Assembly: GCA_023251235.1 (NCBI GenBank) | Contig: JAHEZE010000002.1 | Coordinates: 17,308 to 81,307, forward strand | DNA length: 64,000 nucleotides | Reading direction: 5' to 3' | Source of the DNA: Sphingobacteriales bacterium | Lineage (GTDB): Bacteria > Bacteroidota > Bacteroidia > Chitinophagales > Chitinophagaceae | Part shown: one piece after another, positions 9,502-18,550 of the stretch | How the letters are laid out: each line of letters starts with the position of its first letter | How positions within the stretch are numbered: position 1 is the first letter of the stretch | Notes under the pieces: model-generated | The model's input: only the letters and a program-made list of their open reading frames with translations | What the model was told of the DNA's origin: nothing | The model's database searches: none | Position numbers and translations under genes: made by a program

Positions 9502-10110
9502 TTATTTATCTCCTGGATTATTCATTTTAAATACAATACCCGCCAGGGCTCCTCCAATAAAACATCCAACCATGTAAATCCAGATCTGGCTCCAACAAAA
9601 TGTTTTCTGTAAACTCAAGCCAATTGCAACCGCGGGATTATAGGCGCCTCCTGAAAATTTACCTATTACAGTAGCCATAGCAAACACAGTTCCTCCAATT
9701 GCAAGTCCGTAGAAACTGTTTCCTGAAGTTCCTTTTGCTGTAGCTACATTTAATACAACGTAAGCAAGAGCAAATGTTCCAATCATTTCGGCAAAGAGTC
9801 CTTTCAGTATTCCTGAATCAGAGATTACACATATAGAGGTTCCCTCCACTTCGAATAAATTGGCAACCACTAATGCTGCAGTTATAGCACCAGCTGCCTG
9901 GCTCATCCAATAGCTAATCATATCAGCAGTATTTGATTTACCCCTGATCCATACTGCCAGGGATACTGCCGGATTGTAATGTGCTCCCGATATATGCCCA
10001 CCGGCATATACCATTACCATTAAAGCCAGGCCTGCCCCTAATCCACCCCCTAAAGCTGCTCCCATAACAAGAAAAAATGTACCTACAAATTCAGTTATTA
10101 CTTTGTTCAT
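9502..10110 (-). CDS. Aquaporin / MIP-family channel
   Basis: The 202-residue membrane protein has the two NPA boxes of the major intrinsic protein family, HYNPAVSL near residue 45 and AYNPAVAI near residue 156, and six hydrophobic segments. It passes water or small neutral solutes through the inner membrane. It is at the short end for the family. The residue before the second box region (GGAYNPAVAIGL) has no Asp five residues after NPA, which is more like a water channel than a glycerol facilitator, but I cannot settle the substrate. It is convergent with the PorP/SprF gene at only 6 bases. Confidence 0.9.
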   Translation of the reverse strand: MNKVITEFVGTFFLVMGAALGGGLGAGLALMVMVYAGGHISGAHYNPAVSLAVWIRGKSNTADMISYWMSQAAGAITAALVVANLFEVEGTSICVISDSGILKGLFAEMIGTFALAYVVLNVATAKGTSGNSFYGLAIGGTVFAMATVIGKFSGGAYNPAVAIGLSLQKTFCWSQIWIYMVGCFIGGALAGIVFKMNNPGDK

Positions 10111-10228
10111 ATAGTTGGTTTTTGTGGTTGATAATAAAATAAATTTATTATAAAGTTATTTGTTCCTTTGAAGATAATTGAAACAATTCGGTTTGTTTTT
10201 ATGTTTTATTCACACATATAAAACAGAT

Positions 10229-10699
10229 ATGAAAATTGAAATTGGCCAGCAAGCTCCTGATTTTACATTATACGATACCACTAAAAGTCTGGTAACTCTG
10301 TCAGAGTTAAAAGAACAAAAGATTCTTTTACTTTTTTTCCCACTTGCATTTACCAGTGTTTGTACAGCAGAACTCTGTTCGGTACGTGATAATATTTCAT
10401 TCTATAATAATTCAAACGCCAAAGTAATTGGCATTTCTGTTGACTCATTGCATACATTAGCAAAGTTCAAAGAAAACCAACAGCTCAACTTCACCTTACT
10501 TAGTGATTTCAATAAAGAAGTTTCTAAAATATATGGAAGCCTTTATGAAATGTTTGCTTATAATATGAAAGGAGTTTCAAAACGATCGGCATTTATAATT
10601 GATAAAGAAGGAATAGTTCGATACACTGAGGTGTTGGAGAATGCCGGAACACAACCAGATTTTAATAAAATTCAGGGAATCTTGTATAATCTTAGTTAG
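10229..10699 (+). CDS. Peroxiredoxin, PrxQ/BCP-like
   Basis: The 156-residue cytosolic peroxiredoxin reduces peroxides. The active-site region FFPLAFTSVCTAELC has the peroxidatic Cys in P-x3-T-x2-C context and a second Cys five residues later, the spacing of the atypical two-Cys PrxQ/BCP type. The start MKIEIGQQAPDFTL is the family start, so the upstream part of the frame (from 10178, a TTG) is rejected. It stands between the divergent aquaporin gene and the small T9SS protein. Confidence 0.9.
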   Translation: MKIEIGQQAPDFTLYDTTKSLVTLSELKEQKILLLFFPLAFTSVCTAELCSVRDNISFYNNSNAKVIGISVDSLHTLAKFKENQQLNFTLLSDFNKEVSKIYGSLYEMFAYNMKGVSKRSAFIIDKEGIVRYTEVLENAGTQPDFNKIQGILYNLS

Positions 10700-10775
10700 G
10701 TCATTTCAGTATTTTACAGTTTTCTGACTCTAAATCCATGATTTATAACTTCTTTAAGCATTTGTGGTATTTACG

Positions 10776-10806
10776 TTGCATAGGTAAGAAAAAGGTTCTA
10801 TTTTGC
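10776..10806 (+). promoter_or_regulatory. Bacteroidota-type promoter for the small T9SS protein
   Basis: TTG at 10776-10778 and TATTTTGC at 10799-10806 (near TAnnTTTG) are 20 bases apart. A transcript from here would start near 10813 and supports translation from the TTG at 10831 rather than the ATG at 10738. Confidence 0.45.
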
Positions 10807-10830
10807 AGAAATAAAAGTAAATTTGTTTCA

Positions 10831-11175
10831 TTGAAGAGAATTTTACTTATAGTATCCATTATTCTATTAACAGTTATCCAATCACAGGGGCAGGAACAAC
10901 GCCGTGACCCTTCTCCGGAGGCTGTACAGAGGATTATGAAACTTTATCCTAATCCGGCTGTTTCATTTATCAAATTCGATTTCCAAAAAGATTTTAATAA
11001 AGGCTACACGCTGCAGATAATTAATTTTCTCGGAAAACAGGTTTTCGAATCAAAGAATATTAATAACAGCACTTCAATAGATCTTTCAACTTATTCACGT
11101 GGTGTATATATATACCAGTTAAAAGATTTTTCGGGAAAAGTAGCTGAATCTGGTAAATTTCAGGTATCTAAATAA
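10831..11175 (+). CDS. Mini T9SS protein: signal peptide plus type A sorting domain
   Basis: From the TTG at 10831 the product is about 114 residues: a signal peptide (KRILLIVSIILLTVIQSQG), a ~20-residue linker, and then almost nothing but a T9SS type A C-terminal sorting domain (LYPNPAVSFIKFDF near the start, GVYIYQL and the final SGKFQVSK). No cargo domain is visible. The frame is open from an ATG at 10738, but that start would bury the signal peptide behind 30 basic/aromatic residues and lies upstream of the promoter. It is closed by a terminator at 11194-11220. The function is unknown; the export route is clear. Confidence 0.75.
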   Translation: MKRILLIVSIILLTVIQSQGQEQRRDPSPEAVQRIMKLYPNPAVSFIKFDFQKDFNKGYTLQIINFLGKQVFESKNINNSTSIDLSTYSRGVYIYQLKDFSGKVAESGKFQVSK

Positions 11176-11193
11176 AGAAACTTTATTATTCTA

Positions 11194-11220
11194 AAAGCAC
11201 TTTGAAAAAGTGCTTTTTTT
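11194..11220 (+). terminator. Intrinsic terminator, possibly bidirectional
   Basis: The hairpin AAAGCACTTT / AAAGTGCTTT (11194-11216) is followed by a T run on the plus strand. The minus strand also has four Ts after the stem, so it may serve the convergent rlmI-like gene. Confidence 0.85.
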
Positions 11221-11260
11221 ATTTGCTTAAAATTTATTGATTTTCTATTTAGTATATTTT

Positions 11261-12460
11261 TTATTGAACTTCTACAATCAGGAATTTCAAATACTGAGTA
11301 TTTTCCAAATTTCTTATAATTGGATGATCCGGGGCCTGGGTTTGAAAGGTTACCTGTCTCAGTTTTCTTTTTGCATCCTTTGCTGCCATATCAATAATCT
11401 GTAAAAAAAGATTTGCATCAATCAGGCTGGTACAGGATGATGTAACAAGGAAACCGCCTGGTTTTATCAGCTTCATTCCTCTAAGGTTTATTTCATTGTA
11501 CCCAGTAATTGCTTTTTGAATTGTTTCCCTGCTTTTGGTAAACGCCGGTGGATCCAGTATCACAACATCTAATTGCTTTCCCTCTTTACTCCATTGTTTT
11601 AATATATCAAAAGCATTAGCAGTTTGAAACCGGCAAATATTTTCCAGTCCGTTTAAACTTGCATTTCTGTTTGCTTGCTGAACTGCATTTTCCGAAATAT
11701 CAAAACCCAGTACTGATTTTGCGCCATAATGAGCGGCATGAATTTCAAATGAGCCTGTATAAGTAAAAGCACCTAAAACATCTGCTCCTTTTACAATGTG
11801 TTGAATAGCTCTTCGGTTATCCTGCTGATCAAGAAAATAACCTGTCTTCTGCCCATTTTCTATGTCAACATAAAATTTCAATCCCCGTCCGATGGGATCG
11901 TCCGGGCGGGCATTTTCATTAATGATAATCTGTGTATCAAAAGGCGAAGACAAAAATCCTTTCTGCTGTTTCATCCCTTCCAATTCTCTTACCGAAACAT
12001 CGTTTCTCTCAAAAATGCCCTTCGGAGAAAAAATTCTGTTTAATACATTTACTATAGCTGGTTTCCATTTGTCAATTCCCAGTGCCAGAGTTTGTAAAAC
12101 AAAATGATCATTAAACTTATCAATGATAAGTTGGGGTAATTCATCCGCTTCTCCAAAAACAAGACGGCAGTTTTCTGTATAACCCAACTTTTTTCTGTAT
12201 TCCCAACATTTAAGAATTTTTTTATAAAAAAATTCCTCATTTATAACTTCATTCTTATCCCTGGTCAATAAGCGAACAAGTATTTGCGATAGTGGATTGA
12301 TATAGCCTTGTCCGATGAATTTTTTATCATATGCAAAAACTTGAACAATTTCTCCCCCGGTTACAGTACCCTCTGTTTTTTCAACTTCATTAGAAAAAAT
12401 CCAGGGATGCCCATCCTGAACTCTTCTGCTTATTTTTTTTCTCAGGTAAACTTTTATCAT
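11261..12460 (-). CDS. rlmI: Class I SAM-dependent rRNA methyltransferase, RlmI-like
   Basis: The 399-residue protein has an N-terminal PUA domain (about residues 1-75, including DGHPWIFSNEV), a linker EEHD-like region, and a Rossmann methyltransferase domain with VLGAFTYTGSFEIHAA (about residues 223-238) for SAM binding and the catalytic DPPAF motif near residue 303. RlmI methylates C5 of a cytosine in 23S rRNA; members of the family differ in target base, so the exact site is inferred. Start and length match the family. Confidence 0.88.
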   Translation of the reverse strand: MIKVYLRKKISRRVQDGHPWIFSNEVEKTEGTVTGGEIVQVFAYDKKFIGQGYINPLSQILVRLLTRDKNEVINEEFFYKKILKCWEYRKKLGYTENCRLVFGEADELPQLIIDKFNDHFVLQTLALGIDKWKPAIVNVLNRIFSPKGIFERNDVSVRELEGMKQQKGFLSSPFDTQIIINENARPDDPIGRGLKFYVDIENGQKTGYFLDQQDNRRAIQHIVKGADVLGAFTYTGSFEIHAAHYGAKSVLGFDISENAVQQANRNASLNGLENICRFQTANAFDILKQWSKEGKQLDVVILDPPAFTKSRETIQKAITGYNEINLRGMKLIKPGGFLVTSSCTSLIDANLFLQIIDMAAKDAKRKLRQVTFQTQAPDHPIIRNLENTQYLKFLIVEVQ

Positions 12461-12535
12461 GGCGCAAAGGTAACCGGCTGGTCGAATAATAAAGCTTTAA
12501 AACCCTTCCTGCGCCATTTTGTCCTTATTCATCTA

Positions 12536-12565
12536 TTGGCAGAATTGTTGACTTTCTTACCTTTG
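12536..12565 (+). promoter_or_regulatory. Strong Bacteroidota-type promoter of grpE-dnaJ
   Basis: TTG at 12536-12538, a 19-base spacer and a perfect TAnnTTTG box (TACCTTTG, 12558-12565). It lies 17 bases before the first ATG of grpE, so the leader is very short. No heat-shock-specific element such as a CIRCE repeat is visible. Confidence 0.75.
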
Positions 12566-12582
12566 CAATCAATTTTAAAAAA

Positions 12583-13173
12583 ATGAGACAAAAAGATATG
12601 AAGGAGGCAAAGGAACAGGCAAAAATGCAGGAAAAAGAAGTTGTAAATAATACCATACTTGACATTAATACTGATGAAAATATGGACGGAACAACGCACC
12701 TGAATGAACCCGTGACCAATGAACCTGAAATCGAATCACTAAAGGCAGATTTGGAAGAAGTAAAAGATAAATTCCTGAGAAAAGTAGCAGAGTTTGAAAA
12801 TTTCAAAAAGAGAAACGCTAAAGAAAGAATAGATTTAATTCAAACAGCGGGCAAGGAAGTTATTACAGATCTTTTAGAAGTATTAGATGACTGTACACGG
12901 GCAGAAAAACAAATGAATGCAACTGATGATATCAAACAACTAAAAGAGGGAGTGATGTTGGTGTTTACCAAACTAAAAAATATTTTAGCTTCCAAAGGCC
13001 TTAAAGCAATGGATACGGTCAACCAGAATTTTAATCCGGATCTTCATGAAGCCATTACAGAAATACCGGCTCCATCTGAAGAGTTAATAGGAAAAGTAAT
13101 TGATGAAATTGAAAAAGGCTATTACCTGAATGATAAAATTATCCGTTATGCTAAAGTGGTAGTTGGAAAATAA
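12583..13173 (+). CDS. grpE: GrpE nucleotide-exchange factor of DnaK
   Basis: The 196-residue protein releases ADP from DnaK. It has a charged N-terminus, a coiled coil of about residues 60-100 (FLRKVAEFENFKKR is the usual GrpE core) and the C-terminal beta domain (GLKAMDTVNQNFNPDLHEA, ending KVVVGK). ATGs at 12583 and 12598 are both possible. dnaJ follows after 69 bases that hold a hairpin (13187-13224). A consensus promoter precedes it. Confidence 0.95.
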   Translation: MRQKDMKEAKEQAKMQEKEVVNNTILDINTDENMDGTTHLNEPVTNEPEIESLKADLEEVKDKFLRKVAEFENFKKRNAKERIDLIQTAGKEVITDLLEVLDDCTRAEKQMNATDDIKQLKEGVMLVFTKLKNILASKGLKAMDTVNQNFNPDLHEAITEIPAPSEELIGKVIDEIEKGYYLNDKIIRYAKVVVGK

Positions 13174-13186
13174 TTACTCAATGTGA

Positions 13187-13224
13187 AAATGGCGTAATCT
13201 CTTTAATAAAAGATTGAGCCATTT
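13187..13224 (+). promoter_or_regulatory. Hairpin in the grpE-dnaJ gap
   Basis: AAATGGC (13187-13193) pairs with GCCATTT (13218-13224) and AATCT (13196-13200) with AGATT (13211-13215), separated by a symmetric two-base internal loop. No T run follows, so an mRNA-processing or stability element is more likely than a terminator. Confidence 0.5.
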
Positions 13225-13242
13225 GAAATTTTCAAATTCATT

Positions 13243-14400
13243 ATGTCAAAAAGAGATTATTACGAAATACTGGGTGTTGCAAAAAACGCTTCTGCTGATG
13301 AGATAAAAAAAGCTTACCGAAAAGTAGCCATGCAATATCACCCGGATCGGAACCCCGGTGACAAAGGCGCCGAAGAAAAATTCAAAGAAGCAGCTGAATC
13401 TTATGAAGTATTAAGTGATGTTGATAAAAAAGCACAGTATGACCGTTATGGTCATGCAGGTGTAAGCGGAAATGGACGTGGCCACAGCGGTGCTGGCATG
13501 AATATGGAGGATATATTCAGCCAGTTTGGAGATGTTTTCGGAGATGATCTTTTTGGAAATTTTTTTGGAGGCGGCGGAGGCAGAGGACGTACAACCCGTA
13601 GCCGGGGTACCAGAGGAAGTAATCTCCGGGTAAAGATTAAGCTCAATTTTGAAGAGATTGCAAAAGGTGTAACAAAGAATATCAAAGTAAAAAAATATAT
13701 AGTTTGTACTACTTGCCATGGAAGCGGAGCAAAAGATAAGGGTAGTGTACAAAACTGCGGAACCTGTGGTGGCAGCGGGCAGGTACGAAGAGTTACAAAT
13801 ACTTTTATTGGGCAAATGCAAACAGTAACAACCTGCCCAACATGTAATGGAGAAGGAACTACCATCACTGCCAAATGCGGGCACTGTAAAGGTGAAGGCA
13901 GGGTATATGGTGAAGAAACTGTTTCCATTGATCTGCCTGCAGGAGTACAGGAAGGTATGCAATTGAATTTAAGCGGTAAAGGAAATGCAGGAGAAAGAGG
14001 TGGTATGCCCGGTGATCTGATAATCCTGATTGAAGAAGAACAACACAATGAACTTCAGCGAGACGGATTAAATGTGGCCTATGATCTTCATATCACATTT
14101 ACCGATGCTGTATTTGGAACTCAATTAGAAGTACCAACAATTGATGGAAGAGCAAAGATTAAAATCCCGGCAGGCACACAAAGTGGTAAGATATTCCGAC
14201 TAAAAGGAAAAGGATTTCCTGCAGTTAATAGCTATCAGAAAGGTGATCAATTGATACATGTAAATGTTTGGACACCACAGCATCTAACTTCTGAAGAAAA
14301 GGCAATGATGGAAAAATTAAGTCATTCTCAAAACTTCAAACCCAACCCGGATAAATCAGAAAAAAGTTTCTTTGATAAAATGCGGGAATTATTCAGTTGA
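13243..14400 (+). CDS. dnaJ: Chaperone DnaJ
   Basis: The 385-residue type I Hsp40 delivers substrates to DnaK and stimulates its ATPase. It has a J domain with HPD (YHPDRNPG, near residue 31), a Gly/Phe-rich region (about 75-130) and four CxxCxGxG zinc-finger repeats ([32 protein letters not shown]; about residues 155-215), then the C-terminal substrate-binding domains. The start [12 protein letters not shown] is standard. It forms an operon with grpE. Its last 12 bases overlap the end of the convergent VWA gene. Confidence 0.97.
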   Translation: MSKRDYYEILGVAKNASADEIKKAYRKVAMQYHPDRNPGDKGAEEKFKEAAESYEVLSDVDKKAQYDRYGHAGVSGNGRGHSGAGMNMEDIFSQFGDVFGDDLFGNFFGGGGGRGRTTRSRGTRGSNLRVKIKLNFEEIAKGVTKNIKVKKYIVCTTCHGSGAKDKGSVQNCGTCGGSGQVRRVTNTFIGQMQTVTTCPTCNGEGTTITAKCGHCKGEGRVYGEETVSIDLPAGVQEGMQLNLSGKGNAGERGGMPGDLIILIEEEQHNELQRDGLNVAYDLHITFTDAVFGTQLEVPTIDGRAKIKIPAGTQSGKIFRLKGKGFPAVNSYQKGDQLIHVNVWTPQHLTSEEKAMMEKLSHSQNFKPNPDKSEKSFFDKMRELFS

Positions 14401-16158
14401 ATTTTTTCTTTTATTCTTTTTTGATCTTGAATAAAATGTTTTTGCTTTATACACCAGTTCAGTAAACTGGCTTTGATTGATATCAGTTGGATTAGCGGAT
14501 TCACCTGCATGAAATAAAACATCACCCCATGAAATATTTTTTGTAAACTCTGAATGTTTTAGTACAGAGCCAAACATAATGACGGATGTGGCAAACTGAT
14601 ATATCGGTTCCAGGTCTTTAAAAGCTACGGGATCAAATGAAAATTTTTCATTCACTTCATACCTTGATGTATCAAATGGCAATTTGTAATAAAGATTGGT
14701 TGTTGCAAATTCGGAAGATATAACCTGAGTTTCGGAATTATAAGCAGGTTCCAGTTCAAAAGCTATTACAAGTGACTGGCCTGATCCGATTTCTCCTCCC
14801 TCCAAAATTGCCGAAGAATCTGAAAGGGCGTCAACTTTATCATCAAAACCAATAAGCCTGTATTGTTTTACAAGGTCTGGATCAAACTTTACATTCATGA
14901 ATACGTCTTCGGCAACCGTGTACAATGTTTGAGTGAACTCTTTCATCAATACTTTTTCTGCTTCCTGGAAATTATCGATATAAGCAAAATTCCCATTCCC
15001 TTTTGTGGCCAGCATCTGGATTTTTGAGTCTTTATAATTTCCCATTCCTACACCGAGACAGGTTAAATAAATACCTGCCTTTCGGTTACTGGAGACCAAT
15101 TCGTCCAATTCCTGTTCTGTTTTTAGCCCCACATTGAAGTCACCATCCGTTGCTAGTATTATTCTGTTATTACCACCTTCAATAAAATGTTTTTTTGCAA
15201 TGTTGTAAGCCAATTTTATTCCAGATTCCCCGGGAGTAGATCCTCCCGGTTCAAGCCCGTCGATGGCTTTGCATATTTTTTCTTTTTCATTTCCAGCAGT
15301 GGGAAATAGCATTACCCCTACCGCCCCTCCATATATTACAATACTCACTGTATCTTTTTCACGCAAATTCATAGCAAGCATATGAAATGCTGATTTCAAA
15401 AGTGGAAGCCTGTTCGGCATATCCATTGAACCCGAAATATCAATTAAAAAAACAAGATGTGACGGTGGTAATGAATCCAGGTTTAGTTTTTTTGAAAAAA
15501 CACTTATAAAGAAGAGTTGGTTGTCCTGGTTCCAGGGACAGTTAGTAAGTGTCGTTTCAATTTTAAAAATTGAATTATCCGGTGGGGGGTGATATCCAAA
15601 ATTGAAATTGTTCAGCATTTCTTCTATCCGCACCGCATCCGGTGGTACTGACATTTCTAAATTAATGAACCTTCTGACATTGCTATAAGAAGCCCGATCA
15701 ATATTTAATGCAATACTTGTGGTTGGATATTTACTTGATTCAATAAAATGATTTTCTACCAGGCTGGCATATGTTTCATCACCTGTATACCATTTCTTCT
15801 GATCCTCACGGTCAAGATTGGTTGTTAAAGAAGAAAGTTTGCCCCTTTTTATATTGGTTGAAATAGATGGTAAAAGTTTTAACCGGACTGATATGTATTT
15901 ATCGGTCTCTACTATAAATTGTTCTTTTTGGTATCCTTCGAATATAAAATTTAATGTATCGGTTCCTTTATTAGCAGGAATGCCAAATGATCCTGAATAA
16001 CCGGTATAAAAAACATAGCCTGTGCTTTTCTGATGAATGGTTACATTTTGTAAAGGATTGCCTGCTTCATCTCTAACTTCGCCGCGAAGATAAAACTGCT
16101 GTCCAATCAGAGATAATGCAATCAGCTGTAATAAGAATATTTGTAAAATGGTTTTCAA
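14389..16158 (-). CDS. Exported von Willebrand factor A domain protein (YfbK-like)
   Basis: The 589-residue protein has a signal peptide (residues 1-20), a carboxypeptidase-regulatory-like beta domain (about 23-95, [15 protein letters not shown]), a YfbK-like N-terminal region ([12 protein letters not shown] precedes the VWA domain) and a VWA domain with the MIDAS motif DISGSM near residue 240, followed by the DUF3520-like C-terminal part. Such proteins are common in Bacteroidota; the partner is not known. The C-terminus is basic ([13 protein letters not shown]). It converges on dnaJ with a 12-base overlap. Confidence 0.87.
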   Translation of the reverse strand: MKTILQIFLLQLIALSLIGQQFYLRGEVRDEAGNPLQNVTIHQKSTGYVFYTGYSGSFGIPANKGTDTLNFIFEGYQKEQFIVETDKYISVRLKLLPSISTNIKRGKLSSLTTNLDREDQKKWYTGDETYASLVENHFIESSKYPTTSIALNIDRASYSNVRRFINLEMSVPPDAVRIEEMLNNFNFGYHPPPDNSIFKIETTLTNCPWNQDNQLFFISVFSKKLNLDSLPPSHLVFLIDISGSMDMPNRLPLLKSAFHMLAMNLREKDTVSIVIYGGAVGVMLFPTAGNEKEKICKAIDGLEPGGSTPGESGIKLAYNIAKKHFIEGGNNRIILATDGDFNVGLKTEQELDELVSSNRKAGIYLTCLGVGMGNYKDSKIQMLATKGNGNFAYIDNFQEAEKVLMKEFTQTLYTVAEDVFMNVKFDPDLVKQYRLIGFDDKVDALSDSSAILEGGEIGSGQSLVIAFELEPAYNSETQVISSEFATTNLYYKLPFDTSRYEVNEKFSFDPVAFKDLEPIYQFATSVIMFGSVLKHSEFTKNISWGDVLFHAGESANPTDINQSQFTELVYKAKTFYSRSKKNKRKNSTE

Positions 16159-16215
16159 GCGGATAGTTGCCCCCTATCAAAGTACAAAAAAAGAACGGAT
16201 GATGCTAAGGATTCC

Positions 16216-16749
16216 TTATACCAGCTGGTAAATCTCCCTTAAATTTCTTCCCAGACCATCATAATCAAGTCCATATCCAACTACAAATTTATTGGGGATT
16301 GAAAATCCAAGGTAATCAACCCGGATAGGAAACTTCACGGCATCGGGCTTATGTAATAAAGCTGCAATTTTCAACGAAGCAGGTTGCTGGTGCATTAATT
16401 TGGGAAGAAATTCATTTAACGTTCTTCCGGTATCAACAATGTCTTCGATGATGATGACATCTTTTCCAATTAGGTCTACATCCAATCCAATGGCTGTGAA
16501 CATTTGTCCACTCGAAGTAGTTCCTTTATAAGAAGCAAGTTTAATAAAACAGATCTCGGCATCAATAGTAAGATATTTGAAAAGGTCTGCCGCAAACATA
16601 AAAGACCCGTTCAAAATAGCTATAAACATGGGTCGCATTCCGGCATAATCCTCATTAATGGCCGCTGCAATTTTTTTAATCTGCTGCTGGATCTCCTGTT
16701 CTGAAAGAAAAGGGCTAAATTTTTTATCATGAACATTAATAACAGGCAT
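16216..16749 (-). CDS. hpt: Hypoxanthine phosphoribosyltransferase
   Basis: The 177-residue purine-salvage enzyme converts hypoxanthine (and often guanine) plus PRPP to the nucleotide. The PRPP-binding motif VIIIEDIVDTGRTL is at about residues 94-107, and KLASYKGT earlier matches the family's flexible loop. It is 21 bases downstream of the glucosaminidase gene on the same strand. Length is normal. Confidence 0.93.
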   Translation of the reverse strand: MPVINVHDKKFSPFLSEQEIQQQIKKIAAAINEDYAGMRPMFIAILNGSFMFAADLFKYLTIDAEICFIKLASYKGTTSSGQMFTAIGLDVDLIGKDVIIIEDIVDTGRTLNEFLPKLMHQQPASLKIAALLHKPDAVKFPIRVDYLGFSIPNKFVVGYGLDYDGLGRNLREIYQLV

Positions 16750-16770
16750 CAGATTATTTTTTTAGTTTCT

Positions 16771-17871
16771 TTATTTGCCGGAAACAGTTTCTGGAATGGC
16801 CGGCGCTTTGGTTTTAAGATATAACACCATGCCTACTTCTGGTTTCATACCGGCTTTCAGATTATTGTATTCAAGTAAACTTTCAATTCTCAGTGATTCA
16901 ATTTGTGCTATATCGGAAAGCGACTCTCCGGCTTTTACAATATGCTGATCATTAATGCCCGTTTTCCTTTTTCTCATTATATAAATAAGTTGATCCTTAT
17001 CTACAAATTCCTTCTCATTTATTTCATTGAATTCAAATATCCTGGCTAGTGGTAATGAATATTTTTCGGCAATGGATAAATAAGATGTTCCGGTCTTTGC
17101 ATATATCACTCTCGTCTCATTAATTTTAAATTCCCCTTCCGGATAAGCCGGCAATTCCTCTGTTTTCTTTTCATTTTTAATGGCAACTGGAAGTGGTTGT
17201 GTGGTGATACCTGAAGCCTGAATATTCGATATAGGTTTTACTTCAGGTTTTATAAAAGCAATAATTTTTTGTGGTTCAGATTTTCTGACTGCGTTTACTT
17301 CTGAAGTTTTTTCCTCCTGTTTTACTAAAATTTCTTCAGCTGGTTTTGTTTTCCCCAGAGCGATCAATGTAAAATCCTGAAGTTTATAATCCTCAATTAA
17401 CTTTATTAATATTTGGGGATACTTCGGATTGGTGGCATAGCCTGCTCGTTTTAATCCATAAGCCCAGTCTTTATAGTCCGTGGGCTCAAAATCAAAAAGG
17501 AAAGCATAGCGGCTGGTTTTTTTCAGATAGTCAGATTGATCTTTGTATGAATCAGCAGAGGAAACATATTTTCGAAAGCATTCATTTGGGGCATCATCGG
17601 TATGGCTGACCGACATCCCTGTCCATTCAGTTTTGCATTTTAAGCCAAAATGATTATTTGATTTTTTTACAAGGTCACTGGTACCTGCATCCGTTTCATG
17701 AATACCCTGAGCCAGTTTTATTGCTGCCGGTATTCCTGTTCTTTGCATTTCACTTATGGCAATGTCTTTGTAAGTATTAATATATTCCAAAATCACAGGA
17801 TCTTCCTGGGCAAAAGAAGTTGTTACTGAAAAAATAAGGGAGAACAGAAATACGATTTTTAGTTTTTGCAT
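16771..17871 (-). CDS. Exported glucosaminidase with two LysM domains
   Basis: The 366-residue protein has a signal peptide (about residues 1-21) and a mannosyl-glycoprotein endo-beta-N-acetylglucosaminidase-like domain (about 30-165; GIHETDAGTSDLVKKSNNHFG carries the catalytic Glu). After a low-complexity linker rich in Lys, Glu and Pro there are two LysM modules (about 250-300, beginning RVIYAKTGTSYLSIAEKY, and 310-355, beginning HIVKAGESLSDIA). It probably cuts peptidoglycan during growth or division. It follows the O-methyltransferase gene by 8 bases. Confidence 0.9.
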   Translation of the reverse strand: MQKLKIVFLFSLIFSVTTSFAQEDPVILEYINTYKDIAISEMQRTGIPAAIKLAQGIHETDAGTSDLVKKSNNHFGLKCKTEWTGMSVSHTDDAPNECFRKYVSSADSYKDQSDYLKKTSRYAFLFDFEPTDYKDWAYGLKRAGYATNPKYPQILIKLIEDYKLQDFTLIALGKTKPAEEILVKQEEKTSEVNAVRKSEPQKIIAFIKPEVKPISNIQASGITTQPLPVAIKNEKKTEELPAYPEGEFKINETRVIYAKTGTSYLSIAEKYSLPLARIFEFNEINEKEFVDKDQLIYIMRKRKTGINDQHIVKAGESLSDIAQIESLRIESLLEYNNLKAGMKPEVGMVLYLKTKAPAIPETVSGK

Positions 17872-17879
17872 GAGTAATT

Positions 17880-18518
17880 TTACAATTTTCTTATAATATA
17901 TAAACCGTCTCTCAGAGTAACGATCATTTTTTCAATATCAGTACGTTCATTGATGAATTTATTAAAAGCGCTGATGGCCATTGCATTCTTCCCTTTCGGT
18001 TCTGGTTGTATAGCCTCCCCCTGAAAGAAGATATTATCTGCGAAAATAAAACCGTTTTTTCGCACTTTGGGTAAAACAAGGTTAAAATATTCTATATAGC
18101 CTGTTTTATCAGCATCTATAAATACAAGATCAAAGATTTCATTCAAAGAAGGAATGATTTCCCTTGCATTGCCGACATGAAGAATAATTTTTTCGGCGTA
18201 AGGAGACCTGTCAAAAAATCCCCTGGCAGTTGCTGCATCATCTTCTCTTAATTCAATGGTGTGAAGAATTCCATCATCTGCTAATCCTTTAGCAAAACAT
18301 AATGCACTGTATCCGGTAAACGTTCCTATTTCCAGAATCCGGCGGGGATGTAACATACGACTGGTCATTTCAAGAAACTTACCCTGCAAATGACCACTCA
18401 GCATATGATACTCCGGATGATGGCTTCTTGTATAATCCGCTACCTCTTTTAATAAGCCATCTTCCGGAGAAGAATGTTGTTCAGCATAAGTCTGTACATG
18501 TAAATTTATCAGTTCCAT
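17880..18518 (-). CDS. Class I SAM O-methyltransferase (caffeoyl-CoA/catechol OMT-like)
   Basis: The 212-residue protein has the SAM motif ILEIGTFTGYSALC at about residues 59-72 and the metal-binding region VFIDADKTGYIEYF near residue 130, with a later DNIFF motif; these are the marks of metal-dependent O-methyltransferases. The natural acceptor is unknown. It is the first gene of a short minus-strand run with the glucosaminidase gene. Confidence 0.88.
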   Translation of the reverse strand: MELINLHVQTYAEQHSSPEDGLLKEVADYTRSHHPEYHMLSGHLQGKFLEMTSRMLHPRRILEIGTFTGYSALCFAKGLADDGILHTIELREDDAATARGFFDRSPYAEKIILHVGNAREIIPSLNEIFDLVFIDADKTGYIEYFNLVLPKVRKNGFIFADNIFFQGEAIQPEPKGKNAMAISAFNKFINERTDIEKMIVTLRDGLYIIRKL

Positions 18519-18550
18519 TTTTGTAAAATAAAAATGATGATTTAAGAATG

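Noticed and set aside
13411..14048. Two long minus-strand open frames (183 and 198 codons) inside dnaJ
   Set aside because: They are shadows of the Gly- and Cys-rich dnaJ coding sequence; dnaJ is certain.
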